The position numbers and the translations under genes are program-made. Positions 7,944 to 16,578 of a DNA stretch of 64,000 nucleotides are shown here, piece after piece (positions within the stretch are counted from its first letter, which is position 1; the number at the start of each line of letters is the position of its first letter). The stretch spans positions 1 to 64,000 of the forward strand of contig DATBGZ010000081.1 of assembly GCA_036557785.1 (NCBI GenBank), given 5' to 3'. Under the pieces are notes generated by a model. The model worked only from the letters and a program-made list of their open reading frames with translations. It searched no databases and was not told the DNA's origin. This stretch comes from DATBGZ01 sp036557785 (GTDB lineage: Bacteria; Actinomycetota; Actinomycetes; Mycobacteriales; Micromonosporaceae).

Positions 7944-9209
7944 CTAGGCGGCGAAGGGGATCTTGCCCGAGCCGATGTCCTTGAGGCTCGCCGTGAACTT
8001 CTTGTTGAGGTTGGCGGCTGAGACCATGCACATCACGTTCTGGTCGAGGCGGCCGTCGGCCCGGGTGTCGGCGGGCCAGTTGAACCAGAAGGTCAGCGTC
8101 GACGGAAGCGAGGAGCGACCGAGGAATCGCAGCACGACGGGCTCGCACAGGTCGCTGAGCTTGCTGGAGACCTTGTTGTCATCGGAGCGGTCGAGGTTGG
8201 CCGGCATCGCGAGGACTCCGGCGAGCTCACCGTTGTGTACGTCCGAGCATTCGCCGGGGACGATGTCCTTGATGCTGGTGGCGTTGTTGATGACCGTCCA
8301 ATCCAGACACGTGATCGGCGAGACCGCGTCACGCAGGCTGCCCGTGGTGGACGTCTCGCTCATGTCGTTGATCGCCCCGTTGAGGACCAGGTCGCAGCGG
8401 TACCAGTGGGCGCCGTTGCCGAACGCGGTCGAGCTCGGCAACGACAGCACGAGCCAGGTATAGGTCGCACCCCACGGCTGACCCAGGAAGTCCGCGGCAG
8501 CCTGCTCGCAGGTGCCGTAGAGGTCGCCGGCCTGGGCGTCGGTCGGGTCGGTCGGCAGCGTCGTCAGCGGGCCCGAGGCGATGGTCTCGAACAGGTGCGC
8601 CGTATCGCAGCCGACGAGCCGGTTCGTCTCCGCCCGGTTGTTGAACCCGCGGTCGCGAACGGTGCCGTTGAAACAGGAGCCCACCGCGGGCACGGCGTTG
8701 ATGTCGGGGGTCGGGGTCGCGGATACCGAGCCCGACGGAGCCGAGCTCGCGGCCGCGTCGATGCCCTGCTTGACGCCCTGGGCGAAGAAGTAGCCGACGG
8801 TTCCGCACAGGGCGAGCACCGGGACCGCGACGGCGGTGACGATGATCGCGATCTTGCCGCCGTTCTTCTTCGGCGGTGGCAGCGGCACGGGCGTCCACGG
8901 CACTCCCGACGCCACGGCCGGGAACGGCTGGGTGGGCGGGTACGGCGTCCCCGAGACCGGTTGTCCAGGGTAGGGCTGGGCCGACACGGGCTGGCCCGGG
9001 TACGGCTGGCCCGGGTACGGCGGGCCCGGGTACGGCGGGCCAGAGTAGGGCTGGCCCGGGTACGGCTGGCCTGGGTAGGGCTGCGACGAGGCGGGTTGGA
9101 CCGGGGCGGGCGGCCACGGCGGTGCCGGCGCCGGCGGCGCGGGTGGCGGCCACCCCTGCGGCGGCTGCTGAGGCTGCTCGGGCTGCTCGGGCCCGTACAA
9201 ACTGGACAT
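7944..9209 (-). CDS. septum-formation family membrane protein with Pro/Tyr/Gly-rich repeats
   Basis: I take the ATG at 9209 (MSSLYGPEQP), with GGAG just upstream, giving 421 residues. The first about 110 residues are Pro/Gln-rich, with around seven PYPGQ-like repeats. A single transmembrane helix (GGKIAIIVTAVAVPVLALCG, about 115-140) leads to an extracytoplasmic domain with several cysteines (VGSCFNG, VGCDTAH, GTCEQAA, CLDW, GECSDVH). This repeated Cys and DxxH pattern is that of the actinobacterial septum-formation domain proteins. The PYPGQ tail is cytoplasmic and may mediate protein contacts. The exact role in division is not proven for this family. It carries a copy of the GAAGCGAGGAGCG repeat within its coding sequence. 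Confidence 0.75.
   Translation of the reverse strand: MSSLYGPEQPEQPQQPPQGWPPPAPPAPAPPWPPAPVQPASSQPYPGQPYPGQPYSGPPYPGPPYPGQPYPGQPVSAQPYPGQPVSGTPYPPTQPFPAVASGVPWTPVPLPPPKKNGGKIAIIVTAVAVPVLALCGTVGYFFAQGVKQGIDAAASSAPSGSVSATPTPDINAVPAVGSCFNGTVRDRGFNNRAETNRLVGCDTAHLFETIASGPLTTLPTDPTDAQAGDLYGTCEQAAADFLGQPWGATYTWLVLSLPSSTAFGNGAHWYRCDLVLNGAINDMSETSTTGSLRDAVSPITCLDWTVINNATSIKDIVPGECSDVHNGELAGVLAMPANLDRSDDNKVSSKLSDLCEPVVLRFLGRSSLPSTLTFWFNWPADTRADGRLDQNVMCMVSAANLNKKFTASLKDIGSGKIPFAA
8105..8123. repeat. second copy of the GAAGCGAGGAGCG repeat
   Basis: GAAGCGAGGAGCG followed by ACCGAG, matching 6049-6068 except for one missing G. It lies in frame within the septum-formation gene, encoding part of GRSSLPSTL on the minus strand. 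The match is short, so chance cannot be excluded. Confidence 0.35.
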
Positions 9210-9346
9210 ATGTGCTCCGGAAGGGGATGGACCGCGGTCGGGACGCGGCAGCACAGGCTATCTCCCGGTCACACGGCTGGGAGTACCCGCGCGCTCACCC
9301 GATCGTCATCGGGCGGGCGTCGCGATGCCGGGTAGTGTCGCGGGCG

Positions 9347-10816
9347 ATGAGCCGCCCTGAACCTCCCCTGGTCGACGTCGCGGACGGCGACGCGCTCTTC
9401 GCGCTGCCGGAGGGGGACCGGGACGAGGCGAGCGGGACGGCAGGGGCCACCCCGGCGGTGCGTGCCCCGGTCACGGGCTTCGCGCCGGCCGGCCCGGCAG
9501 CGCCGCTGGCCGTGCGGATGCGCCCGGAGTCGATCGACGAGCTCGTGGGGCAGGGCAAGCTGCTGGCGCCGGGCGGGCCGCTGCGCCGCCTGGTCGGCCG
9601 CGGGCCGGGCAGGGGCGCAGCGCCGGGGCAACCCACGGCGCTGAGCTCGGTGATCCTGTGGGGGCCGCCCGGAACCGGCAAGACGACGATCGCCCACCTC
9701 GTGGCGCGCTCCGCTGACCGCCGGTTCGTCGCCCTGTCGGCACTCTCGGCCGGGGTGAAGGACGTCCGGGCGGTCATCGACGAGGCGCGGCGGATCCGGC
9801 GCACCGGCGGTGACGCGACCGTCCTGTTCATCGACGAGGTGCACCGTTTCTCGAAGACCCAACAGGACTCGCTGCTCGGCGCGGTCGAGGACGGCACGGT
9901 CACGCTGGTCGGCGCGACCACCGAGAACCCCTACTTCTCCGTCATCTCGCCCCTGCTCTCCCGCTGCGTCCTGCTCACGCTCGCGCCGCTCGACGACGCC
10001 GCCGTACGCACGCTGGTACGCCGGGCGATCAGCGATCCGCGGGGTCTGGACGGCACGGTCACGCTCGCCCCCGAGGCGGAGGACCACCTGGTCCGGCTCG
10101 CCGGCGGCGACGTCCGCAAGGCGCTGACGGCTCTGGAGGCGGCCGCGGCCGGCGCCGCGGCGATCGGAGTGAGCGAGATCGATCTGGACGTGGCCGAGTC
10201 GGCGCTGGACCGGGCCGCGCTGCGCTACGACCGGGACGGCGATGCGCACTATGACGTTATCAGCGCGTTCATCAAGAGCCTGCGTGGCTCCGATGTGGAC
10301 GCGGCGTTGCACTATCTGGCCCGGATGCTGGTCGCGGGCGAGGACCCGCGCTTCATCGCACGGCGGATGGTGATCTTCGCCAGCGAGGACGTCGGCATGG
10401 CTGATCCGGCCGCGCTCACGACCGCGACCGCGGCGGCGCACGCCGTCGAGTACGTGGGACTGCCCGAGGCGCGGCTGAACCTCGCCCAGGCGGTGGTGCA
10501 CCTCGCCACCGCGCCCAAGTCCAACGCGGTCATCACGGCGATCGACGAGGCGCTCGCCGACGTCCGGGCCGGGCTCGGCGCCGGCATCCCCCGTCATCTG
10601 CGTGATTCCCATTACCCCGGGGCGGCGGGGCTCGGGCATGGCGCGGGGTACCGCTATCCCCACGACGATCCGCGTGGCGTCGTACCGCAGCGGTACGCGC
10701 CAGATGACGTGGCGGGCCGGGAGTACTACCGTCCATCCGGGCACGGAGCGGAGCGGGCGCTGGCCGAGCGGGTCGCGAAGCTGCGTACCGTGGTCCGGTC
10801 GGAGGGGCCGTTATGA
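9347..10816 (+). CDS. rarA: replication-associated recombination AAA+ ATPase RarA (MgsA)
   Basis: A 489-residue AAA+ protein. After a Pro/Ala-rich N-terminus come the family motif RPESIDELVGQGKLL, Walker A GPPGTGKTTIAHL (about residue 105), Walker B VLFIDEVHRFSK, and sensor 1 GATTENPYF. The C-terminal tetramerisation region includes DGDAHYDVISAFIKSLRGSD and ARRMVIFASEDVGMADP, which are diagnostic of RarA/MgsA/WRNIP1. These proteins act at stalled replication forks. The ATG at 9347 is preceded by a TAGTGT -10-like element with an 8-base spacer and no Shine-Dalgarno, so a leaderless message is likely. The TGA stop is the first codon of the 27-bp repeat. Confidence 0.95.
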   Translation: MSRPEPPLVDVADGDALFALPEGDRDEASGTAGATPAVRAPVTGFAPAGPAAPLAVRMRPESIDELVGQGKLLAPGGPLRRLVGRGPGRGAAPGQPTALSSVILWGPPGTGKTTIAHLVARSADRRFVALSALSAGVKDVRAVIDEARRIRRTGGDATVLFIDEVHRFSKTQQDSLLGAVEDGTVTLVGATTENPYFSVISPLLSRCVLLTLAPLDDAAVRTLVRRAISDPRGLDGTVTLAPEAEDHLVRLAGGDVRKALTALEAAAAGAAAIGVSEIDLDVAESALDRAALRYDRDGDAHYDVISAFIKSLRGSDVDAALHYLARMLVAGEDPRFIARRMVIFASEDVGMADPAALTTATAAAHAVEYVGLPEARLNLAQAVVHLATAPKSNAVITAIDEALADVRAGLGAGIPRHLRDSHYPGAAGLGHGAGYRYPHDDPRGVVPQRYAPDDVAGREYYRPSGHGAERALAERVAKLRTVVRSEGPL

Positions 10817-10867
10817 ACGCTCTGGCCGCGAGGCCGGGCATGAACGCTCTGGCCGCGAGGCCGGACG
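10814..10867. repeat. 27-bp tandem repeat (two units) starting at the rarA stop codon
   Basis: Two units starting TGAACGCTCTGGCCGCGAGG at 10814 and 10841, the same sequence and period as after aspS. The TGA of unit 1 is the rarA stop. Both units contain GGCC-GCGA-GGCC, a hairpin with a GNRA-type loop. The next gene, on the same strand, starts only about 22 bases beyond the repeat, so here it is an intercistronic element rather than a convergent-gene boundary. Confidence 0.85.
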
Positions 10868-10889
10868 AGCTGTCAGCAGGGGAGCGGTA

Positions 10890-12260
10890 GTGGCGCGCGA
10901 CAAGGGCGACGACGCCGGTAAGCGGCGCTGGGGCCGGGGCAAGCCCGAGGAGGGCCCCAGCGACGAGGAACTGGACTGGCTCGCCGACCTTCGGGGCGGA
11001 GGGGGACGCGACGACCGGGCGGTCGGCGGGCCGCCGCGCTCGCGCCGAGCCGCCCGACCGGAGGAGCCCCCGACGGGCGGCGTCAACCGGCCAGGCTTCG
11101 CTGGTCCTCCGGCCCCCGCATCGCCGCCCATGCCGCCGCCACCCCCGCTGCTCCCTCCCCCGCCGCCGTTGTCGCCGCCCATGTCGCCCGCGCCCGACTC
11201 GCCCTCGACGAAGCCACCGAGCCGTGGCTGGCTGCGCCGTACGCCCGCGACCCCGCCGCCGGCACCGCCGCCGGTGGTGCCCCCACCCGTGCCATCGGGG
11301 CGACCGGGGACGCCGCGCCCCGTCATCGACTGGACCGATCTGACCGGGGAGCTGCCATCCCAGCCGGAGCCGCGTCCGAGCGCCGAGCCACGCGGGCGTG
11401 GACTGCGCACGGGTGACCTCCGCGCACCCGAGGCTCGGGGCGGTCCACCGCCGGCCGCGCCGCCCGCCCGGGCGCCCGAACCGCTACGCACCGGCGCCCT
11501 GCGCACAGGACCGGTACGGACCGAGCCCATGCGCCCTGGCCCACCGATCTCGCCGCCGCCTGGACCGCCACCCGGACCGCCGCTGTCCGGTCCGCTCGGG
11601 CCGCCGCCGCCCCTGGCGGGTCCGCTCCCCCTGCCGCCGGACCTGGTGACGACCGGGATGATCCGGCGCGCCGAGCTGCGCAAACACCTGAAGATCAACC
11701 AGCAGCTCAAGGGCATCACGCTCGTGCTCGTGGTGCTGCTGCTCCTGCTCGCCTACCCGGTGTACCTGTTCGCGCAGTCCTTCGCGGCCGACCCGGTCTT
11801 CACCGAGCTCGACAAGCTTTCGCTGCCGGATTGGGCCTCCTATGAGCACGCGGACTCCGCCGACGGCAGCCGCTGGTGCATCGGCGCGTGCCGGGTCCGG
11901 TCGCGGACCTGGCTCTCGGAGCGCGTCCCGGACGAGACCCAGTCGGTCTACGCCCAGGCGCTGACCGAGGCCGGGTGGCAGCTGCGCCTGGAGAACTGCC
12001 CGGTCTCGGCCGAGGACGGCAACGTCGTGACGTGCTGGACCAAGGACGAGTACATCCTGACCTTGCACGTGCGAGCACCGCTGTGCGTGGCCCGCCCGAA
12101 CGAACCCGAGCCGACCACGACCGCGAGCGGTGGTTCCGACACCGACGCCGGCTCCGACTCGGACGCCGACCCCGACGCGACACCGGTCGACCGAAGTTGC
12201 CCGGGCGCGCTCGTCACCCTCAAGGTCGCCAACGCCACGAACGGACCGCCGCCCGTCTGA
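10890..12260 (+). CDS. proline-rich single-pass membrane protein, unknown function
   Basis: The likely start is the GTG at 10890 (MARDKGDDAGKRRWGR), with GGGGAG 6-10 bases upstream; this gives 456 residues. An acidic and basic start with SDEELDWLADLRGG is followed by a very proline-rich tract (about residues 50-250, runs of PPP with L/M/S), a single transmembrane helix LKGITLVLVVLLLLLAYPVY (about 272-295), and an extracytoplasmic domain with paired cysteines (WCIGACRV, ENCPVS, TCWTK, APLCV). It ends with a Thr/Ser/Asp-rich tail. The topology suggests an envelope protein with a cytoplasmic binding tail. I do not recognise the domain. It sits upstream of two further small membrane-protein genes. 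Confidence 0.65.
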   Translation: MARDKGDDAGKRRWGRGKPEEGPSDEELDWLADLRGGGGRDDRAVGGPPRSRRAARPEEPPTGGVNRPGFAGPPAPASPPMPPPPPLLPPPPPLSPPMSPAPDSPSTKPPSRGWLRRTPATPPPAPPPVVPPPVPSGRPGTPRPVIDWTDLTGELPSQPEPRPSAEPRGRGLRTGDLRAPEARGGPPPAAPPARAPEPLRTGALRTGPVRTEPMRPGPPISPPPGPPPGPPLSGPLGPPPPLAGPLPLPPDLVTTGMIRRAELRKHLKINQQLKGITLVLVVLLLLLAYPVYLFAQSFAADPVFTELDKLSLPDWASYEHADSADGSRWCIGACRVRSRTWLSERVPDETQSVYAQALTEAGWQLRLENCPVSAEDGNVVTCWTKDEYILTLHVRAPLCVARPNEPEPTTTASGGSDTDAGSDSDADPDATPVDRSCPGALVTLKVANATNGPPPV

Positions 12261-12423
12261 GAAACGGTGGGTTTACCCCATCCCGTCACGATCGGCGGGA
12301 AACCGGGCCGGTACTCTCAGCACACTGAATCTGGCCTGTCGCCATCCGGCTCCCCGGCACTGTCGCGCGCGCGTGTGGGGTCGGTGCTCGACCTGGAGAA
12401 ACTCTGTGGAGAGGGGGTGCGGC

Positions 12424-12891
12424 GTGTCGCTGGCCGAGGTCGCCGCGCTCATCGCGTCGATCGCCTTCCTGGTGCTCTGCGCCGCCATCGCGGTTCCGTT
12501 GCTGCGCCTGCGCCACACCGTCGACGCGGCGACCGAGACGATCAACGACGTCAACGACCGCGCGGCACCGATCCTGAGCAACCTCAACGTGACGATCGAG
12601 AGCGTCAACATCGCGCTGAGCCAGACCAAGGTGACCCTCGACGGGGTCAACATCCAGCTCGCCCGCCTCGACGCCATCACCGGACACGTCTCGCAGGTCA
12701 CGGCGAACGTGGCGAACCTGACGACCGTGGTCAGCGAGGCCGCGGCGAGCCCGCTGGTGAAGGCCGCCGCCTTCGGCTTCGGTGTGCGCCGAGCCGCCGC
12801 CCGACGCCGGGCCGCGGCCGAGGAGGCAGAGCTGCGCGATCGGCTGCGCCAGGAGCGCCGCGAGGCGCGCCGGGGCGGTGCGCCGCGATGA
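12424..12891 (+). CDS. DUF948 family membrane protein
   Basis: A 155-residue protein starting at GTG 12424 (MSLAEVAALIASIAFLVLC), with a GGAGAGGGGG ribosome-binding site at about 12408-12417. One N-terminal transmembrane helix (about residues 4-26) is followed by a long helical region with TVDAATETINDVNDRAAPIL and VTANVANLTTVVSEAAASP, the repeated V/L-N-x-x-pattern of DUF948 proteins, then a basic, Arg/Ala-rich tail. The family is common immediately upstream of alaS in actinobacteria and is probably a membrane-anchored coiled coil; its function is unknown. The stop overlaps the next gene's start as ATGA. Confidence 0.8.
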   Translation: MSLAEVAALIASIAFLVLCAAIAVPLLRLRHTVDAATETINDVNDRAAPILSNLNVTIESVNIALSQTKVTLDGVNIQLARLDAITGHVSQVTANVANLTTVVSEAAASPLVKAAAFGFGVRRAAARRRAAAEEAELRDRLRQERREARRGGAPR

Positions 12892-13253
12892 AGAGGCTGT
12901 TCTGGCTGGGCCTGGGCATCGCGGTGGGCGCCCTGGTCGTCCGGCAGGTGGCCCGGGCCGCCCACGCCTACTCGCCCGCCGGGCTCGCCGACACGGCGCG
13001 AAACTCGACTGCTGGCGCCTGGGGGTCGGTGCAAGACTTCACCGGGCGGGCGAAGCAGTGGGTGGGAGACTTCACAGCCGACGTTCGTGAGGGCATGGCC
13101 GAGCGGGAAGCGCAGATCCACGCCGCGTTCGCGCACGGTGAGAGCCTCGCCGAACTCGATCCGACCGAGGATGAGTTCGCGGCGAACGACCCGTACGACG
13201 ATGAACCAGACTACTTCGATGAATTTTACGGCGAGGACGACCGGACCAGATAG
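12888..13253 (+). CDS. small membrane protein upstream of alaS
   Basis: A 121-residue protein with start ATG at 12888, overlapping the DUF948 stop by four bases. An N-terminal hydrophobic helix (FWLGLGIAVGALVVRQVARA) is followed by an amphipathic segment with GSVQDFTGRAKQWVGDFTAD and a strongly acidic C-terminus (DEFAANDPYDDEPDYFDEFY). The arrangement DUF948 - small membrane protein - alaS recurs in actinobacterial genomes, and the small protein resembles the DUF6167 group. No function is assigned. Coupled translation suggests that the two membrane proteins act together. Confidence 0.7.
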   Translation: MKRLFWLGLGIAVGALVVRQVARAAHAYSPAGLADTARNSTAGAWGSVQDFTGRAKQWVGDFTADVREGMAEREAQIHAAFAHGESLAELDPTEDEFAANDPYDDEPDYFDEFYGEDDRTR

Positions 13254-13270
13254 GGGAGCAGGAAACGGCG

Positions 13271-16003
13271 ATGCGGACCGCGGAGATCAAACGCAGGTTC
13301 CTCAAGCACTTCGAGGCGAACGGGCACACGGTTGTCCCGTCCGCTCCGCTGCCGCTGGCCGACCCCAACCTCCTGTTCGTCAACGCCGGCATGGTGCAGT
13401 TCGTGCCGTACTTCGTCGGTCAGGCCAGCGCGCCCTACCCGCGCGCGGTGAGCGTGCAGAAGTGCATCCGCACGCCGGACATCGACGAGGTCGGCAAGAC
13501 CAGCCGGCACGGCACGTTCTTCCAGATGAACGGCAACTTCTCCTTCGGCGGCTTCGGGTCCGGCGATGGCAGCCGCGACAGCTCCGGCGATGGCCCGGGC
13601 GGGCCGCCCTACTTCAAGGAAGGCGCGATCGACCTCGCCTGGAAACTGATCACCACGTCGCAGAAGAAGGGTGGCTTCGGGCTTGACCCGCAGCGGCTGT
13701 GGGTGACCGTCTACCTGGACGACGACGAGGCGATCGAGCTGTGGCAGCGGGTCGCGGGCGTGCCAGCCGAGCGCATCGTGCGCCGGGGCAAGAAGGACAA
13801 CTTCTGGTCCATGGGCATCCCCGGACCGGCCGGGCCCTGCTCCGAGATCTACTACGATCGCGGGCCCGAGTACGGCCCCGACGGTGGTCCCGAGGTCGAC
13901 GAGGACCGGTACCTGGAGTTCTGGAACCTCGTCTTCATGCAGTACGAGATCACCGATGTGAAGTCCAAAGAGGACTTCCGCATCGTCCGCGAGCTGCCGG
14001 CCAAGAACATCGACACCGGCATGGGGCTGGAGCGCATCGCGTCGATCCTGCAGGGGGTGGACAACCTTTACGAGATCGACGAGGTGCGGCCGGTCCTGAG
14101 CAAGGCGGCGGAGCTGACCGGCCGGACCTACCCGTCCCAGCACAGCCACGTCGCGAGTCAGTCACACCCCGACGACGTACGGCTGCGAGTAATCGCCGAC
14201 CACATCCGTACCGCCCTGATGCTCATCGGCGACGGAGTGATCCCCGCCAACGAGGGTCGTGGCTACGTGCTGCGCCGGATCATGCGCCGGGCGATCCGGG
14301 CGATGCGGTTGCTGGGCTGGCAGGAGGGCCCATCGCTGCCGCAGCTGCTGCCGGTGGCGCGCGACTGCATGGCGCCGTCGTATCCGGAGCTGGCCGAGGA
14401 GTTCGGCCGCATCTCGTCCTATGCCTACGGCGAGGAGGAGTCGTTCCTCGCGACGCTCCGAGCTGGAACGACGATCCTCGATACGGCGATCGCCGAGACG
14501 AAGCGGGCGCGCAAGAAGAAGCTGCCGGGCGACCGGGCGTTCCAGCTGCACGACACGTACGGCTTCCCCATCGACCTCACGCTGGAGATCGCGGCGGAGG
14601 CGGGGCTCGGGGTCGACGAGAAGACCTTCCGCGAGCTGATGGCCAAACAGCGCGCCGCGGCGAAGGCAGACGCGGCCGCGCGCAAGACCGGCCACGCGGA
14701 CCTGTCGAGCTACCGGTCCATTCTGGACGCCGGCGGCCCGGTAGAGTTCACCGGCTACGCCGAGACCGCGCGCGAGTCGAAGGTGCGCGGGCTCCTGGAT
14801 CGCCGAGGCGAGCCCATCTCGGTGGTCGGAGAGGGTGACGAGGTCGAGCTGGTGCTCGACGCGACCCCGTTCTATGCCGAAGGTGGCGGGCAGCAGGCGG
14901 ACAGCGGCACCATCACCGTCGCGAGTGGACAGATCGAGATCACCGATGTGCAGTCCGTGCTGCCGGGGCTGATCGTCCACCGGGGACGCGTGGTGCGGGG
15001 GGAGGTCAGGGTCGGCGAGACCGCCTTCGGCGAGATCGACGTCGCGCGCCGCCGGGCGATCTCCCGGGCGCATACCGCAACCCACCTCGTGCACCAGACG
15101 ATGCGCCTGTTTCTCGGCGAGTCGGCGACCCAGGCGGGTTCGCTCAACGCGCCCGGCCGGCTGCGCTTCGACTTCAACACCCCGGCCGCGGTTCCACCCG
15201 CCGTGCTGCACGACGTGGAGCAGAAGGTCAACGAGGTGCTCACCAACGACCTCGAGGTGCGCGCGTTCGTCACCAGCCAGGCACAGGCGCGCCGCCTCGG
15301 CGCGATGGCGCTGTTCGGCGAGAAGTACGGCGAGCAGGTGCGGGTCGTCGAGGTCGGCGACTACGCGCGTGAGCTCTGCGGCGGCACCCACGTGGCGCGC
15401 AGCGGGCAGCTCGGCCTGGTGAAGATCCTGCACGAGGCGTCGATCGGCTCCGGGGTGCGCCGGGTGGAGGCCCTGGTCGGTGCCGATGCCCTGGAGTTCG
15501 CGGCCCGTGAGCATGTGCTCGTCTCCCACCTCTCCGAGCTGTTCCGGGTCCGGCCCGAGCAGGTTGCCGAGCGCGTCGAGCAGGCGGTCACCTCCCTGCG
15601 CGACGCGGAGAAGGAGATCGAGCGGCTGCGCTCCCAGCTCGCGCTGGCGGGCGTCGGCGCGCTCGCCGAGGCGGCGGCCGACGTCAACGGCGTGGCGCTC
15701 GTGGCGGTCGAGGCACCGGCCGGGACCGGCGGCAACGACGTGCGCACGTTGGCCCAGCAGCTGCGGGAGCGGTTCACCGGCCGGCCGGCGGTGGTGGCCG
15801 TGGCGGCGCGCTCCGGCGGCAAGGCGACGCTGGTCGTGGCGACGAACCCCGGCGCGCGCGATCGCGGGGTATCGGCGGGTGAGCTGGTCAAGGCGGCGCT
15901 GTCGGGCCGGGGCGGCGGCAACGCGGAGATGGCACAGGGCGGCGGGGTGCCCGAGGACGAGCTCCCGGCGCTGCTCGCCGCCGTCGAGGCCGCACTGCGG
16001 TGA
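13271..16003 (+). CDS. alaS: alanine-tRNA ligase with an insertion in the catalytic domain
   Basis: A 910-residue class II AlaRS. The aminoacylation domain starts with FLKHFEANGHTVVPSAPLPL and contains LLFVNAGMVQFVPYF and GNFSFG. The editing domain has the zinc-binding HTATH (RAHTATHLVHQ) and CGGTHV, and a C-terminal DHHA1 domain follows. A normally invariant block, NFSFGDYFKEGAI, is split here: about 17 Gly/Ser/Asp-rich residues (about 96-112) are inserted before YFKEGAID. The corresponding DNA contains the direct repeat TCCGGCGATGGC at 13559 and 13583. The frame is intact, so the enzyme is probably functional. A GGGGAGCAGG ribosome-binding region precedes the ATG. Confidence 0.96.
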   Translation: MRTAEIKRRFLKHFEANGHTVVPSAPLPLADPNLLFVNAGMVQFVPYFVGQASAPYPRAVSVQKCIRTPDIDEVGKTSRHGTFFQMNGNFSFGGFGSGDGSRDSSGDGPGGPPYFKEGAIDLAWKLITTSQKKGGFGLDPQRLWVTVYLDDDEAIELWQRVAGVPAERIVRRGKKDNFWSMGIPGPAGPCSEIYYDRGPEYGPDGGPEVDEDRYLEFWNLVFMQYEITDVKSKEDFRIVRELPAKNIDTGMGLERIASILQGVDNLYEIDEVRPVLSKAAELTGRTYPSQHSHVASQSHPDDVRLRVIADHIRTALMLIGDGVIPANEGRGYVLRRIMRRAIRAMRLLGWQEGPSLPQLLPVARDCMAPSYPELAEEFGRISSYAYGEEESFLATLRAGTTILDTAIAETKRARKKKLPGDRAFQLHDTYGFPIDLTLEIAAEAGLGVDEKTFRELMAKQRAAAKADAAARKTGHADLSSYRSILDAGGPVEFTGYAETARESKVRGLLDRRGEPISVVGEGDEVELVLDATPFYAEGGGQQADSGTITVASGQIEITDVQSVLPGLIVHRGRVVRGEVRVGETAFGEIDVARRRAISRAHTATHLVHQTMRLFLGESATQAGSLNAPGRLRFDFNTPAAVPPAVLHDVEQKVNEVLTNDLEVRAFVTSQAQARRLGAMALFGEKYGEQVRVVEVGDYARELCGGTHVARSGQLGLVKILHEASIGSGVRRVEALVGADALEFAAREHVLVSHLSELFRVRPEQVAERVEQAVTSLRDAEKEIERLRSQLALAGVGALAEAAADVNGVALVAVEAPAGTGGNDVRTLAQQLRERFTGRPAVVAVAARSGGKATLVVATNPGARDRGVSAGELVKAALSGRGGGNAEMAQGGGVPEDELPALLAAVEAALR

Positions 16004-16062
16004 AAGGACGGGCACCGTGCGCACCGTGAGGCGCTGAGCAGGGTGCTCCTCTTCACACGGAC

Positions 16063-16578
16063 ATGGCCAGAGGCAGGCGGTTGGGCGTCGATGTGGGCAA
16101 GGTCCGCATCGGCGTGGCGGTCAGCGACCCCGACGCCGTCCTCGCGACGCCACTGCTGACGCTGCCCCGGGACGGCGCCGGCTGGTCCGCGCTCGCCGAG
16201 GCCGGCGCCGCTCGCGACGAGAGCGCCGAGGACCAGACCGTACGGGCTCGAACCACCTGGCCCGCGGACGTCGCGGCGCTCGCGCGGCTGGTGGCCGAGT
16301 ACGACGCCGTGGAGGTGATCGTCGGCCTGCCCGTCACACTCGCAGGCACGGAAAGTTACGCCGCCGTATACGTACGGGAGTATGCGCAGGTCCTCGCCGA
16401 GGCCGTGGCGCCCGTCGCCGTACGGCTGACCGACGAGAGGATGTCCACGGCGGTCGCAACACGTAGGCTGTCGGAACGCGGCGTCCGGGCGGGGCGCCGG
16501 CGCGCGGTCGTGGACCAGGCCGCGGCGGTGGAGATCCTGCAGAGTTGGCTCGACGCGACGCGGAGGCGGGATGCTTGA
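16063..16578 (+). CDS. ruvX: YqgF/RuvX-type RNase H-fold nuclease
   Basis: A 171-residue protein, close to the family length plus an extra segment. It has LGVDVGKVRIGVAVSDPDAV at the N-terminus (first catalytic Asp), a middle VEVIVGLPVTLAG and the C-terminal DERMSTAVATRRL and VDQAAAVEIL, with the conserved Glu and Asp of the YqgF fold. The family acts as a Holliday-junction resolvase or in pre-16S rRNA 5' maturation. About 30 residues after the second strand (GWSALAEAGAARDESAEDQT) are longer than in most homologues. The gene lies between alaS and mltG, its standard actinobacterial location, and overlaps the next gene by 8 bases. Confidence 0.93.
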   Translation: MARGRRLGVDVGKVRIGVAVSDPDAVLATPLLTLPRDGAGWSALAEAGAARDESAEDQTVRARTTWPADVAALARLVAEYDAVEVIVGLPVTLAGTESYAAVYVREYAQVLAEAVAPVAVRLTDERMSTAVATRRLSERGVRAGRRRAVVDQAAAVEILQSWLDATRRRDA

